From contig OY856409.1 of assembly GCA_963693085.1 (NCBI GenBank), positions 504,885,303-504,949,302 of the forward strand: a DNA stretch of 64,000 nucleotides, in the 5' to 3' direction. This document shows positions 58,903-64,000 of the stretch, piece after piece (the first letter of the stretch is position 1; every line of letters begins with the position of its first letter). Source of the stretch: Alisma plantago-aquatica. Taxonomy: Eukaryota > Streptophyta > Magnoliopsida > Alismatales > Alismataceae. Both the position numbers and the translations under genes were made by a program. Below the pieces are notes generated by a model that was not told where the DNA came from, searched no databases, and saw nothing but the letters and a program-made list of their open reading frames with translations.

Positions 58903-58949
58903 CTCATCCTGCGACCATCCATACAGCAGGTCTGCAGACTGACAGAAAA

Positions 58950-59515
58950 AAAATAGGCGTCGGTTATTTGTATAAAACCGATGCCACATAGTTACAGTGT
59001 CGGTTTTATATAAATAACTGACGCCTATTTCCTATGGCGCGAAGGCATATGGCGTCGGTTGCTTATCTAATAAACGACGCTGATAGTGCCCAAGATGGCA
59101 CCCTTCTGTGTGGCGCGAAGGCATATGGCATCGGTTTGTTATCTAATAACTGACACCTATAAGGAATATGGCGTCGGGTGCTTATCTAATAACCGACGCT
59201 GATAGTGCCCAAGATGGTGCCCTTCTGTGGCGCGAAGGCATATGGCGTCGGTGTCTTATCTAATAACTGACGCCTATAGTGCCCTGCTGGTGCCCTTCTG
59301 TGGCGTGAAGGCATATGGCGTCAGTTTCTTATCTAATAACCGACGCCTATAGTGCCATGCTGGCGCGTTTTTGGTGGCACGCGAAGGGTTATGGCGTCGG
59401 TTTTTGAACCGACGCATAACGGCTGGGCTTTTAGCGTCGCCCACATAGGTGTTACTTAGAAACCGACACTAAAGGCCTTAAATAACTGACACTAAAGGTC
59501 GGTTATGTACTAGTG
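58950..59515. repeat. CACTA-3 3' subterminal repeat array and terminal repeat
   Basis: Four to five imperfect units of roughly 70-80 bases, each with GGCGCGAAGGCATATGGCGT, TTATCTAATAACCGACGC and TAGTGCCCAAGATGG. It is longer than the array in CACTA-1. Confidence 0.85.
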
Positions 59516-60388
59516 AATTTTGGCAAAGGAGTTTTGGGATCACGGGTGAAAGTAATCAGCCGTGAGAAGTTGGAGCAAGGTCACTTGTATATTTTACACA
59601 ACATCGATGAAGTGAGTGTTTATATCGAGAAACATACCAATTTCATCAAGAGACAATATCCTCGATCCAATTCAATGTGGCTTGCTAGAGAGCATAACAA
59701 GACATTTATTAAGTGGTTTGAAGATAAAGTCTTAGATCAACTATCTCAAACACCAGATAATGTTACTGAAACCATCAAATGCCTCACCTTTAAACCAAAA
59801 TTGAATGTTATGTCTTATGAAGGGTTTGACATAAATGGTTTCTCATATTACACAAAGCATCAAGATGATAAGAGTGTCGTCCAAAATAGCGGGGTCACCC
59901 TTCAAGCGTCTTCATTGTTTTTTGCAAGTGCAAAGGATAAAAGTCCACATGAAGCTAAAATGTCATATTACGGTATCATTGAAGACATATGGGAGTTTGA
60001 CTATGTAGATTTCAGAATTCCGCTCTTTAAATGTAATTGGGTTGACAACAACAAAGGAGTTGTAGTGGATGAATTGGGTTTCATGTTAGTGAACTTTGAA
60101 AACATTGGTGAGAAGGGTGAACCATTCATATTGGCATCACAGACAAAACAAGTATTTTATATTGATGATCCTGCAAATGATAAATGGTCGGTTGTTCTTC
60201 ATGGTAAAAGACAGTTCATTGAAGATCCTATAGATGAAGAAGAGTACTATGATAAGTATGATGACTCAAATACATTCTTAATTGGGTTGCCAACACCACC
60301 AAACATTGAAGCTGGCAATCACAATGACTTGTATGTTTGCGGGGATCATAATGAAGGATTGTTAATTGATAAAAGATCACAATATTAG
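59516..60388 (+). pseudogene. CACTA-2 transposase, part 2 (ORF1 C-terminus)
   Basis: Continues from 52475 with FGKGVLGSRVKVISREKLEQ through DUF4216 (IWEFDYVDFRIPLFKCNWVD, GFMLVNFENIGEKGEPFILA) to the end LLIDKRSQY. It is open throughout and matches the CACTA-1 C-terminus closely. The ATG at 59513 is a junction artefact. Confidence 0.9.
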
Positions 60389-60716
60389 AGGCATGGATGT
60401 TTATACTTTTATTATGTTCCCATGATGACTGTGATGATGATCACCATGAGGGTGAGGACGTGCTTGCACCGCCTGACAATGTAAATTTTAAGAATATATC
60501 CCTGAGGTTTCTATCTATATGTTCATTTATAATTATATTATGTACGTGTGTTTTTTATCAAATTATTAGGATACTAGTTAATAGAAATTCTATTTAATTT
60601 GCAGGTGTTTGCCAAAGACTACAGGCTATGTAGGACGGACATGACATAGCTATGCAAGCCATCAAGATTGCTTTGTAAATCCAAAGCGCAACTGTCGGAG
60701 AGAAAGCAAGCATCCC
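60389..60716 (+). pseudogene. CACTA-2 trace of ORF2
   Basis: Text reading DDHHEGEDVLAPPDN (60440-60482) followed by a GTAAAT donor corresponds to exon 1 of the CACTA-3 second gene (DDYREGEDINAPPHN). Then GTGTTTGCCAAAGACTACAGGCTATG corresponds to part of its fourth exon. Everything else of ORF2 is missing. Confidence 0.6.
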
Positions 60717-61258
60717 ACACTAAGGTTATATAGATATATAGTGGGACTAAGGTGATGATCCCACCTGCTAAAACAGGTTACTGACAGCTACATGTTACGA
60801 CTGGGAGGTCATGATTCAGCAACCGTATGCATTAGCAGGAGGACAAATAGATTTCACCACGAGTTAACATTGAAGAAGGTCTACTAACCTACACTGAGCT
60901 AAACAAGTTTATCAGTACTAGCCTAAGGCACAAGTACCGTTTGTCGAGACAATGACGGTCGTGGAAGCTTAGTGGCCACTACACGTTCAACTGGCCAGTG
61001 GACACTAAGCTTCCACGACTGTCATTGTCCCGACGAACGATACGTGTGCCTTAGGCCAGTACTGATAAACTTGTTTAACTCAGTGTAGGTTAGTAGACCT
61101 TCTTCAATGTTAACTCGTGGTGAAATCTGTTTGTCCTCATGCTAATGCATACAGTTTCTTAATCATGACCTCCCAGTCGTAACATGTAGTTGTCAGTAAC
61201 CTATTTTAGTAGGTGGGATCATCACCTTAGTCCCACTATATATGTACTAAGCTAGTGT
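60717..61258. repeat. Large foldback (inverted repeat) in CACTA-2
   Basis: Two arms of about 260 bases are complementary with roughly 90 percent identity by eye. Landmarks are GTGGGACTAAGGTGATGATC on the left and GATCATCACCTTAGTCCCAC on the right, and at the centre GTGGAAGCTTAGTG / CACTAAGCTTCCAC around a loop near 60980-60995. Neither arm has a long open frame. It replaces most of ORF2. Confidence 0.92.
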
Positions 61259-61700
61259 TGTATGTAAATTCGGTGATGCTGTTGTTATGCACTATATATG
61301 TGTTAGCCTGTCATGTTGTTATATGAATCTGAAACACTTGTGTGTGCTACACTTTATGTATTGTATCTGTATCATGCTTCTCTTCATTGTGACTTCTTTT
61401 GCTATTTCATGGCTCTTCAATATGATTTTGTTGACAATGATGACAATGATGAATAATGAATAACTTTGTTCTCATAATTAATTTTATGTGAATGTGAATG
61501 AATTTTTATGAATTATCATATGTGTGTGAAAATCATCAATACATGAATGTTTCTACATGTTTCTGAATGTGAAAAGAGATGAAATAAATGGAACTGCAGG
61601 TTGCTACTGGTTTCTACATGTGTGTGATGAAAAAAAATAATATGAATTAAATGTTCTTATACATGAGTGTGAATCACATATATATAATATTGTCCATCAT
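61259..61700. other. CACTA-2 AT-rich 3' region
   Basis: Contains repeated GAATGTTTCTACATGTGTGTG-like units, which are also present near the 3' ends of CACTA-1 (39690-39880) and CACTA-3 (58620-58800). No coding signal. Confidence 0.6.
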
Positions 61701-61753
61701 GTTAATTTTGCAGGTTTGTGGCCTGTTGTTGGCTGATATCAATGGATGTCGTA

Positions 61754-61785
61754 AAACCTACAGTTCATAACTGAACTGCAAGTTT
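61754..61785. repeat. CACTA-2 3' stem-loop
   Basis: AAACCTACAGTT and AACTGCAAGTTT flank CATAACTG. Two positions are no longer Watson-Crick pairs compared with CACTA-3. Confidence 0.7.
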
Positions 61786-61824
61786 CTCATCCTGCGACCA
61801 GCCACAGCAGGTCTGCAGACTGAC

Positions 61825-62347
61825 AGAAAAAGTCAGTTATTTGAACAAAACTGAAACCTATGATATACGGCGGCGGTTTTCCACCTAAAACTGACATCTA
61901 TGTGACCATGTACCACGGTCGTGCTGGGAAGCATGACCGTGGTGGCAGACAGGGGATAGGGTGTCAGTTATTATCACAAAACCGATGTCGTTTCAGATGA
62001 TGTGGCGTCGGTTTCTCTTAGAAATCCAACGCCTATAATCCCTTTACTGGCGTGTTTTGGTGGCGGGAAGATTTTTGGCGGCAGTTGTTTAGTAAACAAC
62101 TGATGCCTATAGTCCCTTTGCTGGTGCATTTTTGGTGGAGGGAAGAGTTTGGGCGTCGGTTTTTACTAAACAACCGACGCATATAGTCCCTTTGCTAGCA
62201 CATTTTCGGTGGTGAAAAAGGTTTTGGCGTCGGTTGAGATCCGACGCCGAAGGTGTCCCCCTTTAGCGGCGCCCACTTGGGTGTCACTTTGAAACTAACA
62301 CTAAAGAGCTTAAATAACCGACGCTAAAAGGCTTTTATGTAGTAGTG
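61825..62347. repeat. CACTA-2 3' subterminal repeats and terminal repeat
   Basis: Units of GGCGTCGGTTTTTACTAAACAACCGACGC and TAGTCCCTTTGCTGGCGC type, different in sequence from those of CACTA-1 and CACTA-3 but similar in layout. Confidence 0.75.
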
Positions 62348-62350
62348 CCA

Positions 62351-62624
62351 CTTGTATGTTGTGTCCTGAAAAAGATAGAATACAAGATGGACAAACCTCC
62401 TGAAGTAATGTAGGACCAACAAGAGGGGTTTCTAACAACAAGCTATCTTTCTTACGACTAACAGGTAAAAGGCAGCTATCAAGCATACCACGCGTGATAA
62501 AAGAGTGTGTAGCACCTGGGTCAGCCAGAATAGATATAAAGCAAGAAATAGACAAATCAGAATGAAACAACTCCATCTGACCTGGCACCACTCGCGGGTT
62601 GACTATCACCTCTGGTTGACTCAT
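62351..62624 (-). pseudogene. Gypsy protease N-terminal half
   Basis: Contains the active-site block ILADPGATHSFITRG (Asp at 62520-62522) and SFSGHNIQV at the CACTA-2 junction. It joins the segment ending at 47423. Like the plus-strand gypsy copy it has DPG where DSG is usual. Confidence 0.8.
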
Positions 62625-63822
62625 AGCATAGAATTCAGTTGTTGCTTTGTGTCATCCATGCCCTCTGCTTCCTTGAGCAGACGATCCTACTTGCGACGCT
62701 TGGCCACATCCTCACCTTATGGCACCATTAGACTGATGTCTATCCGATCCTTGCAGGCTCTACCTTGGTTGTTGCATCACTTCAACGTCTCTCCTCAAGC
62801 AATTCAACTTCAGATGCCCTATCCATCCATAGAGAAAACATGACTTGTCCCCTTGCTACAGCCTAGACGGCTATGTCACTACTACTGAAGTTGTATTGTA
62901 GGCTCTATATGGCAAAAAACCACGCCCTCTTCCTTTACTTGTTGACCATTGTGGCGGCACACTAGGACCTTGCATCACAGAAGGTGCATAAAACCTTGGC
63001 TTTTTGGGGCCATCAAACCTCTGTCTCTGAAACTGAGCAGGCAATTTCTTGGACATAGCCTCTCTCTTTTCCCAGATTGAATGCTCTATCCTCCTAATAG
63101 ACTCCACAAACATGGCAAACTGTTCCTGGTTCTCAAAAGCAACAGCATGTGTTGTCAGGTCGGCACTCAAACCGTCTAATCCTATCATCATCTATTTCTG
63201 CCATGTGAGGACAGAACCTTAGCAGCTCCATAAACTAGGCTTTATACTCAGTGATGCTCAGAGGACCCTGGTGCAAATGCTCAAATCGGCTGATCTTCTC
63301 ATCCAGATATGTCTTCGGGAAGTATCGACTAACGAACTCCCATCAGAAAACATCCCATCTGATCACCTCGATAGGTCGCTTCTCCTCCTCGATGGCCCAC
63401 CAGTGGCTAGCACTACCTTTTAGAAGGTAGACAATGTACTTGAATTTGTCTTCCTCGGGGATGTTGAGGATCCGTAAGGCCTTCTCAAGACCTATCAGCC
63501 ACAGATCGGAATCCGCTAGATCAGCCGTTCCAGCATAATTCGAAGCTCTGACTCGGCGAAGCTACTCAAAGGTCTTCTCAATACCCAAAGAGTCACCATG
63601 GGGAATGAGTGCTCTTGGCGGAGGCATAGGTAATCTCTCCACCATGTGATTCATCGTAGCCATTAGCTGCCCCATAAGGTGTTGATAGGTAGGGTTCTCA
63701 AGAATGGCAGGGTCAAACTGGGGGACCTCAGGCACACAATCTTCATGTGCCTGTGCACCAACTCCATCAAAAAATGTAGCAACACTGCTCTCAGTAGCAT
63801 GTTCTTCATGATTCCCAGACAT
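62625..63822 (-). pseudogene. Gypsy gag
   Basis: The likely start is MSGNHEEHATESSV at 63822. YQHLMGQLMATMNHMVERLP leads on to broken capsid text around 63200-63550 (WWAIEEEKRPIEV-type). It continues with an open stretch (63191-62871) reading GLDGLSADLTTHAVAFENQEQF and RFDGPKKPRFYAP. The zinc knuckle near 62801-62845 reads CFLYGWIGHLKLNC: the second Cys is changed to Tyr. At least four stops or frameshifts. Gag would form the particle. Confidence 0.75.
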
Positions 63823-63934
63823 CTTTTAGCTTTATCTTCTACTGGGAGCAGAAGTCATTATAAGAAAATCTAGAAATATCACAAGAACAGACACAAGCCT
63901 AGTAGTAGATCCATTTAGACTCAGTGAACCTAGA

Positions 63935-63946
63935 GCTCTGATACCA
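63935..63946 (-). other. tRNA-Met primer-binding site of gypsy element
   Basis: The complement reads TGGTATCAGAGC, an exact match to the usual plant initiator tRNA-Met site. It lies eight bases inside the LTR end. Confidence 0.9.
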
Positions 63947-63954
63947 AACTTACT

Positions 63955-64000
63955 TGTAACATCCCGCCATCACAAAGATAACAAAACACCACGCAAAAAT
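63955..64000 (-). repeat. 5' LTR of gypsy element, start only
   Basis: TGTAACATCCCGCCATCACA matches the outer end of the left LTR at 32642 with a few substitutions. The rest lies beyond the window. Confidence 0.9.

Larger units (their letters stand above)
52476..59515 (+). mobile_element. CACTA-3 (En/Spm), 7040 bp, nested in CACTA-2
   Basis: The left end is CACTACTACAGAAATGG and the right end is the complement of CACTAGTACATAACC. It is flanked by AAT at 52473-52475 and 59516-59518. Removing it and one AAT restores the transposase reading frame of CACTA-2 at this point. It carries a complete-looking second gene but only the first exon-sized piece of the transposase. Confidence 0.95.
47427..62347 (+). 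mobile_element. CACTA-2 (En/Spm), 14921 bp including nested CACTA-3
   Basis: The left end is CACTACTACATAAATGG and the right end is the complement of CACTACTACATAAAAGC. It is flanked by CCA at 47424-47426 and 62348-62350. It sits in the gypsy protease. Without CACTA-3 and one AAT it is about 7.9 kb. Contents: subterminal repeats, leader, two hairpins, transposase split by CACTA-3, a trace of ORF2, a large foldback, the 3' stem-loop and 3' subterminal repeats. Confidence 0.95.
32642..64000 (-). mobile_element. Tekay/Del-like Ty3/gypsy element, minus strand, nested host
   Basis: It is read right to left: 5' LTR (from 63955 outward), primer site, gag, protease, reverse transcriptase, RNase H, integrase, chromodomain-like tail, then 3' LTR (44222 down to 32642). 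CACTA-1 interrupts the 3' LTR, and CACTA-2 (with CACTA-3 inside it) interrupts the protease region. GCGAT (32637-32641) is the left flank; the right flank is outside the window. Without the CACTAs the visible part is about 9 kb, including a ~4.15-kb LTR. The coding region has stops and frameshifts but is better preserved than the plus-strand gypsy element. Confidence 0.88.

Noticed and set aside
60717..61258. MIRNA precursor
   Set aside because: The arms are ~260 bases with near-uniform pairing, much longer and more perfect than usual plant miRNA precursors. Treated as a foldback.
62505..62843. Plus-strand 112-codon frame
   Set aside because: Antisense to gypsy gag/protease. Its Ser/Arg-rich text has no family match.
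1..64000. tRNA, rRNA or other structural RNA genes
   Set aside because: None seen on either strand. The tRNA-Met matches at 16572 and 63935 are retroelement primer sites.

Overview
The window is a transposon-dense stretch of a flowering-plant nuclear genome. Almost all recognisable coding sequence belongs to plant-type mobile elements: Ty3/gypsy chromoviruses of Tekay/Del type, Ty1/copia elements, CACTA (En/Spm) transposons, a hAT-type element and MITEs. I could not name the species. I see no intact host gene, rRNA, tRNA or CRISPR array.

Layout. 1-1618 is the right part of a copia-type LTR with a cluster of GAACCGATCGGTTC-like palindromes. 1619-6312 is degenerate host-like DNA. It holds a Tourist-like MITE (2136-2442), a LINE zinc-binding fragment (about 2999-3255), a possible MA3-domain fragment (4105-4433) and a convincing pseudogene of a STOP1-like C2H2 zinc-finger factor (about 5160-5870, minus). 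A small CACTA-like element (6320-6734) is followed by a degenerate gypsy-type LTR (about 6735-11422). That LTR is split near its end by a clean solo LTR (9935-11413, target duplication GTCAT). A decayed minus-strand copia gag/protease with LTR remnant lies at 11423-13560. A decayed plus-strand gypsy element fills about 13760-25507 and carries a hAT-type element inside gag. AT-rich DNA follows, then an internally deleted copia element (27314-30436) and about 2.1 kb of unassigned DNA.

The right half is one nest. A minus-strand Tekay/Del-like gypsy element starts at 32642 and runs past the window end. CACTA-1 (32975-40401, target duplication AAC) sits in its left LTR. CACTA-2 (47427-62347, CCA) sits in its protease region. 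CACTA-3 (52476-59515, AAT) sits inside the transposase of CACTA-2. All boundaries are supported by matching 3-bp duplications, so the order of insertion is gypsy, then CACTA-1 and CACTA-2 independently, then CACTA-3 into CACTA-2.

The three CACTAs are related but broken in complementary ways. CACTA-1 keeps a nearly full transposase frame with a few lesions but only the tail of the second gene. CACTA-3 keeps a nearly full second gene (En/Spm-type domain plus Ulp1/C48-like protease) but only the start of the transposase. CACTA-2 has a transposase with stops and the CACTA-3 insertion, a truncated second gene and a ~540-bp foldback. All three share a ~195-bp hairpin just upstream of the transposase start and a second stem-loop near the 3' end. 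Only CACTA-1 carries an extra spliced gene whose product looks B3-like. These three points (complementary halves, conserved hairpins, B3-like cargo) are the most interesting content.
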